Shown here in pieces: positions 11,584-22,485 of a stretch of 64,000 bases of DNA (within the stretch, counting starts at the first letter, position 1; each line of letters begins with the position of its first letter). The position numbers were made by a program, and so were the translations under genes. The DNA is from Torymus aiolomorphi. Lineage: Eukaryota; Arthropoda; Insecta; Hymenoptera; Torymidae. The notes beneath the pieces were generated by a model that was not told where the DNA came from, did no database searches, and saw only the letters and a program-made list of their open reading frames with translations. The DNA is taken from the NCBI GenBank assembly GCA_036365515.1, contig CM070875.1:102221128-102285127 (forward strand), written 5' to 3'.

Positions 11584-12060
11584 ATAGTGTCCATTAACTA
11601 TATTGTTCCAATAATCTTCGATTCTCTGCATTTCGTTCACGTCGACGATTTTGGAATTCTCTTTCCTCATCATCATTCTTTCTATTACAATATCTTCTCC
11701 TACATTGTTTACTTCTTTCAGTTGAATTTACCTGATAATTATTATGAGGTTCCGAAGTATTTCAATTATAATTGACATTATTACCGCGACATGCCCTGTA
11801 TCGTCTTGCTCTTCCATTTGTTAAAATCCGTTCTCGAAACTCCCTTTCCTCCCTCCTCAGAAGTACGTCTAATTCTAGGTCTACCGCAACGACGATTTCT
11901 AGAAATTACCTGCTCTACCTACCCCCCGTACCTACCCCGCAGTACCTACTCCCAGTACTTACCCCCCAGTACCTACCCCCCTGTACCTATCCACCATCCA
12001 CCCTGAACCGGAGACATTTTACCTCCTAGAGAGCCGTGCTCCAACTAAGCCGAGGAGCTC
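11584..12060. repeat. Spacer with a short C-rich tandem array (about 11920-12000)
   Basis: About five imperfect tandem units of 14-18 bp built on ACCTACCCCCCGT lie at about 11920-12000. The rest (11584-11910) has a codon-like bias toward basic residues on the minus strand, but no motif I can name. Confidence 0.55.
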
Positions 12061-12107
12061 TGCTTCCGGCCTTTTATAGCCTCCAAGGCTATGCAACTAC
12101 GCGTCTA

Positions 12108-12142
12108 CGCATCTCTCTCTCTCTCTCTCCCTCTCCCTCTCC

Positions 12143-12177
<35 letters not shown>

Positions 12178-12178
12178 C
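12108..12178 (+). repeat. CT microsatellite
   Basis: A nearly pure (CT)n run with a few CC interruptions lies just upstream of the LINE coding region. It may belong to the LINE 5' untranslated region. Confidence 0.9.
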
Positions 12179-12621
12179 AGTTTTATGATCCGGGGACCTT
12201 TACCTTGACGAAGCGGCATTCTAACCTCAATACGTCAGCGTTACTTCCACTCAACGTGCCTGCCTACAGCCGGCCCGTTACAGCGCTGCACCAGGTGCAC
12301 TGACAACAGCGCCGCTACCAGCGAACCCACCACTGCCATTGGGAGTGGCTTCGCTGCCTCGGCTGACGCCAAGCCCCCGCGGCTACGCCCACCACTAGCC
12401 AGCACTCACCGAAGAGGCGTGCCTCTACGATGAGTGCTCCTTCCCCGTCCGTCGCGCCTGTGTCAAAGGCATACTGCCCAAGCCCTACTGTCGGCTCCGC
12501 TGACAGTCTCCGACGAGATGAACTAGGAGAGCGCGGCTGTTTTCGCTAATTCTCAGCTCGACCCAGGTCGAATGATCAAAGCTTCAGTGAAGCGCCTGTC
12601 TACATACAGTGTTTTTATAAC

Positions 12622-13310
12622 GTGCTCAAAAGCCCGCATGATTCCAACGCTACTGCATTGGCAGAGAACACGCGCGCGTTGGTTGAGAATACTCGATCCT
12701 TGAACAGCCTCGTATCTCGTGTCGATGCTGTAGAGCAAAGCCAGCAGGCTTTAAGCGCTCGGCACGGCGCCGACTTGGTTGCGATGCGAGCTGAGATAGC
12801 CCGCGTTACCGCTGTCAACCAGGAGGGGCTCAATCGACGCAAGCTCGAGGACCCACGCGAGATAGTGGTGAGGGGCTTTCCCTTTGCTGTGCAGCAGGAG
12901 CCCCTGCTACTCGCCGTTGCTCTCCTCACCGCCCTCAAGCTACCGCAACATGTACCACTCATCGTCGGCTGGCGCCCGTAGAACCCGGCAGCCCTTGCTG
13001 ATCATGCAGAACAAGCAACCTCTGCTGCAACCATTCTAGTCGCTCCAGCTGCCCCACTCCGTATGATCGTTTTTACGCTCATCGGGCTGGCCGCACGTGA
13101 CATTATTCTTCGTAAGACCCCTGGTCTGAAGAATCTAGACTGCCAGACTATCTTCGGGGCCAGTGGTATCGCAAAGCTGTCGGTCAATGCCCTATGGCCC
13201 GACACTGTCTACAAGCTCCTGCAGCGTGCAATGACGTTGTAGAAAGGGCTCGGCCACCTGCAGTCTGTGGTAAAAAACTTGGCAGTTTTTTGCGACCGAC
13301 GAAAAATGGC
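12622..13310 (+). pseudogene. LINE ORF1-like protein, broken
   Basis: The frame 12622-12981 starts with a heptad-rich helix (ENTRALVENTRSLNSLVSRV) followed by RRKLEDPREIVVRGFPF. This matches the coiled coil plus RRM-like layout of ORF1 proteins in Jockey/CR1-type elements of insects. A stop follows at 12979. The sequence beyond still reads as a continuation (LDCQTIFGASGIAKLSVNAL near 13135) before further stops. ORF1 proteins package the element RNA. Confidence 0.65.
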
Positions 13311-13429
13311 CCGCTAATACCGGTGAATAGCAAGGCTGACTTCGATACGCTCGCTAACGCGTATTCTAACGCGAATGCGACGGCATGACGCCCCCCTACC
13401 AAATCAAAACCGAACTCCGGCGAATTAGT

Positions 13430-14050
13430 TTTAAGCCACATTAATGTGAACCGTCTATCGCCTTTCTACTTCGCACTCCTCGAGCCTAAGAATGTTCACA
13501 CACATTTTGATGTTATCGCAATCATCGAGACTTTTTTGCATCCAAACATGGATGACTCTCACCTTAGTCTCGATGGGTTCAACTTTTATCGTACAGACCG
13601 GGAAGGGATGTCGGTGGTGGCGTAGGTGTTTACGTGCGCGACAATTTAGCAGTCGAGATCCTCGCCGCCTCGAAACCCTTGTTCCAAAATAAGCCGGAAT
13701 ACCTCATTCTCCAAATAACCACCTTCCACGCAAAAATATTATTCGCTGCCATCTATCGCCATCCACCTGCTGAATACCCGCTAGAATTTGTATCATGCCT
13801 CTCCACCTATCTCCGTCATTTCAGCTCTGTCATCATCACCGGTGATTTCAACATTAACATGGCCACTTCTGCTGCTGCAAACTCCGCCAAGCTCCAAGCC
13901 TACATCGATCGGCACTCCCTTCACCTTATTTCGTCTGTGCCCAATCATCATCAACTCTGGCATAATTCCCATACCTGGATTGACCTCTTCATCACAAAAA
14001 CCCCTACCCCATATCAAATTACTCCAAGTGCCCTGCACCGTTCATAGCCG
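13430..14050 (+). pseudogene. LINE APE-type endonuclease, frameshifted
   Basis: Blocks read HINVNRLSPFYFALLEP, FDVIAIIETFLHPNMDD and GFNFYRTDRE, then, after a frame change near 13625, VYVRDNLAVEILA. Next come FAAIYRHPP, SSVIITGDFNINM and HNSHTWIDLFI. The E-T-x-L, Y-R-P/H-P, GDFN and S-T/W-I-D motifs are those of the apurinic endonuclease-like domain that nicks the target. At least one frameshift prevents a single product. Confidence 0.85.
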
Positions 14051-14233
14051 GTCATAACTTCATCAAACCCCCCCCCCCTCTTATCAAGTCCATCCCCTCC
14101 CGTAATCTTAAAAAGCTCAACACTGAATTTCTTCAGCATAAACTCCTCAGCCACTTAGCCGCACTTCCTCCGCTCGCTAACCCCCCCCCCCCCCCTCAAC
14201 TTCATCACCTGCTCCACTTCAGTTGGAGTTGTC

Positions 14234-16162
14234 ATGGGCCTCTGCCCCACGGATGTCTCCGAGGCTGAACGCCGGCTAACAAAAGCCATCGACTCTGCGT
14301 TTGACGCTAGCGCGCCACTCCGCTCGATCGTTCTCTCCTCCCGCCGTAAACCCTGGGTGAGTGCCGAAATACGATCACTCATGCGCGCTCGCGACCGCGC
14401 CTACAGAATAGCTCGCACTTCAGATTCAGCGCGGACCTGCAGAGCTTTCGATCTGCTCGTGCGAGTGCAAATGTTCTCGACTTGGCCAAGAACCGCTACA
14501 TTGCCTCTCGCCTCGAAGATGCACCCAGCACTGACAAATGGAGAGAACTTCGGCGTCTCTGTATGTCTGGATCCACCTACCCGTCACCTTTCCGCTACTT
14601 CGATGCAGTAACTCTAAACGCGCACTTCGCGGCGATCGTAAACCATCATCCACCAATCACAGAACGCGACTACTATATTGTAGCCGAGCAACCGTTATGC
14701 ACCACTCTCGATTACCAGTTTTGTCTTCGCCCAGTCATCAAAACCGAAGTCCTTCAGGCCATAAACCGTTCGACTTCAAAGGCCTCGGGCCTTGACGGTA
14801 TTTCGGCACATATGCTCAGACTAGCTATAAAAACAGCACTCATCAATTTCACCTCCCTTATTAATTCGTCGATCACAAACGCCATTTTGCCACCAGACTG
14901 GAAGAAAGTCCTCATACGCCCATTAGCGAAAACGAAAATCTTGCGACTACCATCAGAATATCACCCTCCATCGGAGTGCTCCAAGGTGCTCGAGCGCTTG
15001 GTCCATGACCAATTATCCGGCTACCTCGAGGTTCACGGCCTCCTCCACCCGCGCCAGGCCGATTTTCGACGAGGCCATAGCACTGAGACCGCTTCCCTAG
15101 GTGTGCTTGAGGACGTGTGGCAAGCCATCGGGGATAGAATGCTCACTATCCTAATCCTAATCTAATTCTGTTTGATTTCTCGAAAGTCTTTGACTCTATT
15201 TCTCATGCGCGTCTGCTCGCCAGGCTAAGGGCCCTAAACATGTCTAACCATGCGTTGCGATGGTTCTTTATCTACCTCGCCGATCGCCTCCGGGCCATCA
15301 TCGACGAAGGTGATTCCATCTCAGACTAGCTCCGCGCGTCGTCGGGCGTTCCCCAGGGCAGTGTCCTAGGGCCGTTACTATTCGCCATTTACATCACTGA
15401 TCTGCCCGCGGTACTGTTATTCGCCCGCATGTCGATGCTCAGGCGGTCGCTAATTGGACCAGAGAAAATGGGCTACTTCTAAACCCTCTCAAGTCCAAGG
15501 TCATGATCCTCGGCGGCGAGCTCTACACCACCAGGCCTTTCCCACACCCTTCCAAGGGTTACGATTGATGGTCACGCGCTGCCGTACGTATCTAAGGCAC
15601 GCAACTTCAGCGTCATTATCACGCCAACCCTTGATTCGAAACAGCACTCGAGTGAAATCACTCGCAGGGTCTACAGCACCCTTTACACCCTGCCCTTCTA
15701 TGGCCGCTCACTTTCGAGATCGCTTAGGAAAAGTCACGTTGAAAGCCTGGTCTTCCCGCGCTTCTACTATGCGTGTATAGTCTACCACCACCTCGACAAA
15801 ACACGCATAGACAAGATTCAGGTCACGCTAAAGGCCTACATGCGCATTGTCGTCGGCCGTCTCCCTTTCTTGTCGCATGTGACCTCCCACCTACTCGGAC
15901 TCCATTGGCTCTCTGCACTCAAGCGTCGTGAAATCTTTGTAAGCACCCTATCCTACTCTGTAGTTGCGAATGACATCCCCGCATACCTCACCGAGCGTTT
16001 CCGTCGGCAGCTCGTGGATGTAACTGTGCGCCACTCCAAAAGGCGTTCGTCGCAGGCTTTTGTACCGCTCACGCCTCGCACGGAGACCCACAAGCACTCT
16101 TTCACCCTTGAAGCCATGTCCCTATTAAATTCAGTCAACGTCACTGATTTTATCCCACGATA
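14234..16162 (+). pseudogene. LINE reverse transcriptase and C-terminal region, active site deleted
   Basis: Recognisable blocks include ASGLDGISAHMLR, CSKVLERLVHDQLSGYLEVH, RQADFRRGHSTETASL, ILFDFSKVFDSISHARL and SSGVPQGSVLGPLLFAIYITD. The sequence then jumps, near 15415-15430, from DLPAVL to a segment reading HVDAQAVANWTRENGLLLN. The FADD/YADD catalytic motif that should lie between them is missing. The C-terminal part reads through RFYYACIVYHHLD and LLGLHWLSALKRREI to a stop near 16162. Other damage includes a stop in the RT core near 15329. Confidence 0.88.
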
Positions 16163-16240
16163 ATTACGCGCCTTTAAGCATTTTCTTTTCGACCCTCTTT
16201 TTAGTTCGATATTTGCATAAATAAAAAAGCTATGCAACAT

Positions 16241-17285
16241 TGAAAATTCAAATTTTTTTACATCCCTCCTTCAAAATCTTAAAACATTTTGTATAGAACA
16301 TTGATTGAGAAAAAGTTTGCAATTTTGGTATAAAACAGTAGTAATTTTCAATTAATGAATCTCGCATGTCTCTGATTGGTTGGTTTTTATTATACCTTCA
16401 TCGAAAAATATTGAGACTGAATATTTTTCGATGAATATTTTTTTGAATATTTTTACCCAAAATTTTATTTTAATTATTCTTTTAAAACCCTTTAAAATGC
16501 TTTTTTAACCAATATTTGCCAAGTTAATTGAAAGAAGTTACAATTTTTTGAAATGTCAAGAAAACCAATAATTAGCTTTTTTGATAATATGATTGATTTA
16601 GAAACTTAATATTATTCATGCATCTTATGTCATGGATCGAATTATTGAATATTGTTAAAGCATCGAATAGAACGTTAAACATCTATTTTCAATAATATTA
16701 GTCTTATAAAATAAGCCTTATATAATTATAAATTACATTAATTTCCAATTTTCTGAATATTGGATAAAACCCACTTCCTTTACTAATACATTATACATAT
16801 ATTTCATATCTGTTTAAAATAGAATTTAATAATTAATCTATAATTACTCTAAAGATATCAAAATGAAATAAGGTGGCAGACAGTTTTACAATGTATATTA
16901 CAAAACCAAGACAAATACTATTCAATTATTTATAAATGAAATATGATTTCCTTATTAGATCTACGCTTCATACAGTTTTTGTGATACTCATACAAAGCTA
17001 TTTGATCTTATAAATTATTATAATCTATTTTACAGCTATTTTATTTCAAGCGTACTCTCAAAGCTTGTTTCAAAATGTATCGTTCTGTACATAGCATGAT
17101 TTTCTTATTGATGGTCATAGTTTTTATATGGTAATAAAAACTATCACCCCCTCCACTTTTTACCGTGAAATTCTTTCAAATTTTACGTTATTTTGAAGGG
17201 TACCCGCCCCTCCACCCCCCTCCACCTATCCCTCCACACTTAATCCATTCCTCATATTATGCTAACAATTTTATATAGTGTGTTT
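16241..17285. other. AT-rich spacer with one perfect small hairpin
   Basis: Mostly featureless AT-rich DNA. A perfect 15-bp inverted repeat with a 7-nt loop (TCATCGAAAAATATT, loop GAGACTG) lies at 16398-16434. A pyrimidine-rich stretch with many CCCTCCACC units lies at 17165-17240. No coding signal was seen. Confidence 0.55.
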
Positions 17286-19045
17286 CCGGTTTCGCTGGTA
17301 ATGAATCAGAAATCAGATTTTGAGAATTCAAAATGGCGGATCGACGATGTCGGTCAAATATTGAAATATTAGTGGATCTTGCTGGAAAATGTATGTACGG
17401 GATTTCTGGATTCGATGATTACGAATTTAAACGCAGGTTTTCAGAATTCAAAATGGCGGATCGAAGATGGAGGGCAAATATTCAAATATTACTGGATTTT
17501 GCTGAAAATTGTATATTGTGGGTTTCCGGATTCGCTGATTAGGAATCTGAACGAAGATTTTGTAAATACAAAATGGCGGACAAAAATTGAAATATTACTG
17601 GATTATGCTGAAAATTGTATTGTATATAGAGGTATCTGGATTTGCTGATTAAGAATCTGAACTCATATTTTGCCAATTCAAAATGGCGACCAAATATTGA
17701 TATATTACTGAATTTGGCAATTGTATATGGGGGATTTCTGGATTCGCGTATTAGGATTTCTGGATGATAGAATTCGCTGATTAGGAATCTGAACTCAGAT
17801 TTTGAAAATTCAAAATGGCGGATCAATGATAGCGGCCAAATATTGAAATATTACTCGATCTTGCTGAAAAATGTATATACGGGATTTATGGATTCGATGA
17901 TTACGAATCTGAACTCTGAACTCTGAATATACAAAATAGCGGACCAAAGATGGCGCCCAAAAATTGAAATTTTACCGGAATTTGCTAAAAATTGTGTATT
18001 GTGGATTTCTGGATTCACTGATTAAGAATCTGAACTCAGATTTTGTAAGTATAAAATGGCGACCAAAAAATGAAATATATTACTGGATTTTGCTGAAAAT
18101 TGTATATAGGGGGTATCTGTATTCGCTGATTACGAATCTGAACTCATATTTTGCCAAGTCAAAATAGCGGCCAAATATTGAAACATTACTGAATTTTGCA
18201 ATTGTATATGGGGGATTTCTGGATTCGCATGATGACGAAACTGAATTCAGATAATAAAAATTCAATATGGTGGATCGAAGATGGCGGCCAAATATTAAAA
18301 TATTATTGGATTTTGCTGAAAATTGTATATAGGGTATTACTGGATTCGTTGGTTATGAATCTGAACTCAGATTTAGAAAATTCAAACTGATGGACCCAAG
18401 ATGGCTACCCAAAATTGAAATTTTACTCGACTTTGCTAAAAATTGTATATAGGGGATTTCCGAATTCGCTGACTACGAATCAGATTTTGAGAATTCAAAA
18501 TGGCGGATCTAAGATGGCAGCCATATATTTAAATATTACTGGAATCTGCTGAAAATTGTACATACGGAGTTTCTGGATTCGCTGATTACGAATCTAACTC
18601 ATATTTTGCCAAATCAAAATGGCGGCCAAATATTGAAATATTACTGAATTTTGCAATTGTATATGGGAGATTTCTGAATTCACATGATGACGAATCTGAA
18701 TTCCGATTATGAAAAATTAAATGGCGGATCGAAGATCCTTGCCAAATATTGAAATATTACAGGATTTTGCTGAAAATTGTATATAGGGTTTTACTGGATT
18801 CACTGATTACGAATCTGAACATATATTTTGATAATTCAAAATGGCGGATCGATGATGGCTGCCGAATATGGAAATTTTACTTGATTTCGCTAAAAATTGT
18901 ATATAGGGGGTTTCCCAATTCGCTGATAGGAATCTGAACTCAGATTTTGAGAATTCAAAATGGCGAATTGATGATGGCGGCCAAATATTGAACTATTACT
19001 TGATCTTGCTGAAAAATGTATGTACGGAATTTCTGGATTCACTAT
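17285..19045 (+). repeat. Tandem ~115-bp satellite, about 15 units
   Basis: Units share GGATTTCTGGATTCGCTGAT, ACGAATCTGAACTCAGATTT, GAATTCAAAATGGCGGATCG, AAGATGGCGGCCAAATATTG and AAATATTACTGGATTTTGCT in that order, with spacing of about 100-130 bp. The box AAAATGGCGG or a close variant recurs at about 17331, 17451, 17571, 17680, 17812, 18053, 18497, 18616, 18719, 18838 and 18957. Units diverge by substitutions and small indels and are all in the same orientation. Short open frames here are products of the repeat. The array ends in an AT run and a small MITE. Confidence 0.92.
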
Positions 19046-19059
19046 ATATATATATATGT

Positions 19060-19204
19060 ATGGAACGTGACTTATGCAGACAATTTCTGAACTGGTGCGA
19101 GACTTATGCTGACTCTTCGCGGTACTTATGCGGACGTCATAATTTTTACGTGTTAATTTTACATAAGTATTAACACGCGATGTCAACATAAGTCCTATTT
19201 CATA
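19060..19204 (+). mobile_element. ~145-bp MITE, copy 1
   Basis: Terminal inverted repeats (GACTTATGCAGACA at 19069 and TGTCAACATAAGTC ending 19194) enclose a short non-coding core with three further ACTTATG motifs. A second copy in the same orientation is at 24434-24580. Both sit between AT dinucleotide runs, so the target duplication cannot be read. Confidence 0.8.
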
Positions 19205-19548
19205 TATATATATATATATACACAGTGTCCCATTTTAATCGCCGCACCCGGATTTCTCGGAACCTAAGCCAGATAGAGAAAAATGGTTCAGACAAAAGTT
19301 ATCGGGGATAAAGGGGGCCACATAATGGAGCTAACGTCTTTGATCTTGAACTTGACCTTACAGGTTATTTCAAGGTCAAAGTTGTTTTTTCATATGGAAA
19401 CACCTAGTTTTGACCCCGGATTCGGAAAGAGCAGGAAATTTTACGTTCAAAATCATATTGAGAAATTTTTTCCAAGGTCATTTCAAGGTCAAATCTAGGT
19501 CAAACTCAGAAAAGTCCGTTTAAAATCGTTTTTTTCCATGAACCACAG

Positions 19549-19831
19549 CACTGAGAAGCAAAAAGTACAGCTACTACACCGCGAGTATAGCTAGGACGCA
19601 GAATGTTGACATGGTAGTTTAATTCGGAAAAGGTGTAGTAGCTGCGCCTTTTAGTGTAGCTAGTACGTCTTTGGGTATGGCCAGTGTACTTTTATTTTTG
19701 TTTCTGTCCGTGCGAAGATTACTTGAGTTCAAAACGTACAGCCAGCGCGTTTAAAAGGTGCAGCCACTACGCTTTTTGGGCGGATACTAGCATTGGGTAA
19801 GGTTAGTAGTAGCACTTTCTGCTTCTCAGTG
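19549..19831. mobile_element. 283-bp MITE inserted in left arm
   Basis: Ends are CACTGAGAAGCAAAAAGT and ACTTTCTGCTTCTCAGTG, an inverted pair. The right arm of the surrounding element carries the empty site (ACCACAGGCTAAG near 22832-22844, minus strand). Comparison shows the insert is flanked by a 2-bp duplication, AG at 19547-19548 and 19832-19833. No coding content. Confidence 0.85.
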
Positions 19832-20194
19832 AGGCTAAGCTGGTTCAAATTGATCGTACGCTTAATAGAGGAACCCAAAATTTACACATCCTAGTAAACA
19901 AAACTCAAACTCGCACATCCTAACCCCATACGCTTCATGCCCTCACATGCTGAACTGTTACACCCCGGTCCCACAACCATACCCCACACCCCCCAGTCCC
20001 ACATATCCCTACCCCACGCGTGCTAACCCTATACACGCCATATCCACACATTCTGAACCCTGAAAAATTTTTCTCAAGGGCAAAATGATTTTTTAACGGA
20101 AACTTTAAGATCGTTGAAGCTTCTGTTATAAATGTATTAACCTTACTTTTTGCGCTACCCAGAAACAACGACGTGGACGTAGTAAGGATTGTTT

Positions 20195-20455
20195 TCTTTG
20201 GGGTGCTTAATTAAAGTGAGTCCCCTTGCCTCTCACTGTTCGAGGTGCTTGATTAAAGTGCTTCCCCTTGTCTCTCACTGTTCGGGGTGCTTGGTTAAAG
20301 TGAGTCCCCTTGCCTCTCACTGTTCGAGGTGCTTGATTAAAGTGAGTCCCCTTGCATCTCACTGTTCGGGGTGCTTGATTATAGTGAGTCCCCTTGCCTC
20401 ACACTGTTCGGGGTGCTTGATTATAGTGAGTCCCCTTGCCTCTCACTAATGTAAA
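20195..20455 (+). repeat. 42-bp subterminal tandem array, left arm (6 units)
   Basis: Six units of GGGGTGCTTGATTAAAGTGA, GTCCCCTTGCCTCTCACTGT follow each other without spacers, between the end of the transposase gene and the outer arm. They are mirrored by about four units in the right arm. Subterminal direct repeats of this kind can be transposase-binding sites; that role is inference. Confidence 0.9.
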
Positions 20456-20466
20456 TAAATTTTTAT

Positions 20467-21531
20467 TTAACCTCGAAGCAAGTGTTCGAAATGACGACCA
20501 TTTGCTTCAAGGCACATAGTCAAACGCCTTTGAAAATGGCGTACTGTGTTCTGCAAAGTTTGTCTCGGAATGGCAGCGCATGCTCGACGAATCCTATCCT
20601 ACATATCTGCTCTTGTAGTGGGTTGTTGCTCAAAAACAGCATTTTTTAAATATCCCCATAAATAGAAATCTGGTGATGTAAGATCGGATGAGCAAGCAGG
20701 CCAGTTAACCGGACCTCCTCGACCAATCCATCTGTTACCATAGTGCTCATTCAAAAAAGCCCTTACAATTCGAGCGAAATGTGGTGCTGCGCCGTCCTGC
20801 TGGAGCCACATTCTTCGTCGCGTTTCTAAATCAACATCTTCCATCAATCCAGGTAGTTCATCTCTTATTAACGTCAACTAGGTATGTTGATTTACATTTG
20901 CTTCAAAAAAATAAGGGCCAATCAAATATCCATTGATAATCCCGCACCATACCATAATACTCCAACGTCTTTGATGGTTTACAGTTCTGACCCAATGAGG
21001 ATTCACATCAGACCAATAATGGCAATTATGCCTATTCAGTTCCCCATCACTTTGAAATTGTGCCTCATCAGAAAAAAGAACAAAGTTAAAAAAGTCTGGA
21101 TCATTTTCTATCATTTGTAAAGCCCATTGGCAAAACACAATACGCTGTTGGAAATGCTGAAACTGTAGCTCTTGAACCAAAACAATATGATACGCGTGAT
21201 GTTGAAGCACCTTCATAATTCTTAAAAAAGTATTTCTTGGAATACCAATTTCCCTTTCGACTCGACGAGCGCTAATGTGTGGGTCAAGATAAATTATTAC
21301 AAGGATAGTTACAACTCGATTATCATTTTCATCATACTCATGGCGCCTACGTTGGCGAACCATGTGTCCACCACGAGCTCTTTGAGTTAAACGTCTGATA
21401 GCTCTATCGTCAGGATGTCGTCTGTCAGGATAGCGTTCAGCATAAAGTCTTGCCGCACCACGATAATTATTTTGGCTTGCTCCTAAAACCAAAATCATAT
21501 CAACGATCTCGTTGGGCGGATAGTCAGCCAT
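20467..21531 (-). pseudogene. Tc1/mariner-superfamily transposase with two stops
   Basis: The ATG at 21531 opens MADYPPNEIVDMILVLG, a helix-turn-helix-like N-terminus (RRLTQRARGGH). The catalytic core then reads LFSDEAQFQSDG (first Asp), WLQQDGAAPHFA (second Asp) and SSDLTSPDFYLWGYLKN (third Asp). By my count 41 residues separate the second and third acidic residues, which fits a DD41D arrangement. Two in-frame stops interrupt it, after NVNQHT and after TRADM. The reading otherwise continues to EANGRHFEHLLRG and a natural stop. The enzyme would cut and rejoin the element ends. Confidence 0.85.
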
Positions 21532-21954
21532 TTCAGAGCCAGCTATTAATTACTATTAAATTTAAATAGTAAAATGCAATCAAAAATATTAATAATTATA
21601 AGGCTTGCCCGTATACGGTCGCGCCTAAAAAGGAAAAACGTTGGAAAATTACGGTAACTTTAATTAGCTAACTGTAATGACCATAAATACTTCGTTTGTC
21701 ACACTTTTTTAATTTTAAATTTTTAAATAAAATAATCGTTAAAACATTAAAGGTATTCAATTCAATAAAGCATTATTTCTTATTTTAATTGCAAATAAAA
21801 CTAAACCTTCCCTTTATTTTTTTGTTTTATGTAAATAATGTGAATTAGTAGCGTTCGAATTTCAGAAATACTAATTTTGATAATGTAATCATTAAAAACA
21901 CATCTACGAAGAAAATAGGTTCCGTCAATGGTTCTTTTAAATTTATTTTTCAGG

Positions 21955-22292
21955 TTCTAGTAGGATAGTGGAGCACCACATTTCACGCCATAATAAAAGC
22001 ATTTTTTAATAAACCCATTAGTATTAGATGGATTGGTTGAGGAGGTCCGGTGAAATGGCTTGCTTCTTCATCCCATACTTCACCATCAGACTTTTGTTTA
22101 TGGGGGTATTTGAAAAATGCTATTTCTGAACAACAACGTACTACAAGAGCAGATATGCAGGATAGGATTCGTCGAGCATGCGCTGCCATTCCGAGAGAAA
22201 CTTTGCAGAACACAGTTCGCCATTTTCAAAGGCGTTTGACTATGTACCTTGAAGCAAATGGTCGTAATTTCGAACACTTGCTTCGAGGTTAA
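21955..22292 (+). pseudogene. Second transposase copy, C-terminal part only
   Basis: The plus-strand sequence mirrors the C-terminal third of the transposase at 20467-20800. It reads SDFCLWGYLKNAISEQQRTT, MQDRIRRACAAIPRETLQNT and ends EANGRNFEHLLRG. The TRADM stop of the other copy is a Gln codon here (TRADMQDR). The N-terminal two thirds are absent. The third catalytic Asp is kept (SPSDF) but the PDL block is altered. Confidence 0.85.
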
Positions 22293-22309
22293 ATAAAAAT
22301 TTATTTACA

Positions 22310-22485
22310 TTAGTGAGAGGCGAGGGGACACTATAATCAACCACCCCGAACAGTGAGAGCAAAGGGGACTCACTATAGTCAAGCACCCCGAACAGTGAGA
22401 GGCAAGTGGACTCACTTTAATCAAGCACCCCGAACAGTGAGAGGCAAGGGAACTCACTTTAATTAAGCACCCCAAAGGAAACAAT
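22310..22485 (-). repeat. 42-bp subterminal tandem array, right arm (about 4 units)
   Basis: The same 42-bp unit as at 20195-20455 in inverted orientation, with about two fewer copies. The copy-number difference shows the arms have evolved separately since duplication. Confidence 0.88.

Larger units (their letters stand above)
12060..16240 (+). mobile_element. Jockey-type LINE (non-LTR retrotransposon), defective
   Basis: A long GC-rich block in an AT-rich window carries, in order, an ORF1-like coiled-coil protein, an APE-type endonuclease, a reverse transcriptase and a long C-terminal segment, all on the plus strand. No RNase H or GIY-YIG domain is seen. The 3' end lies near 16215-16240 (ATAAATAAAAAAGC). 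Frameshifts are frequent and the catalytic part of the reverse transcriptase is deleted. The left boundary is approximate. Confidence 0.85.

Noticed and set aside
17333..19189. Short frames beginning MADRR in the satellite
   Set aside because: They repeat with the ~115-bp unit and are broken by stops in every unit; the ATG is part of the ATGGCGG box.
20189..20449. 86-codon frame of 14-residue repeats, and the idea of a CRISPR array
   Set aside because: The 42-bp units are contiguous without spacers, are part of a transposon arm, and the genome is eukaryotic.
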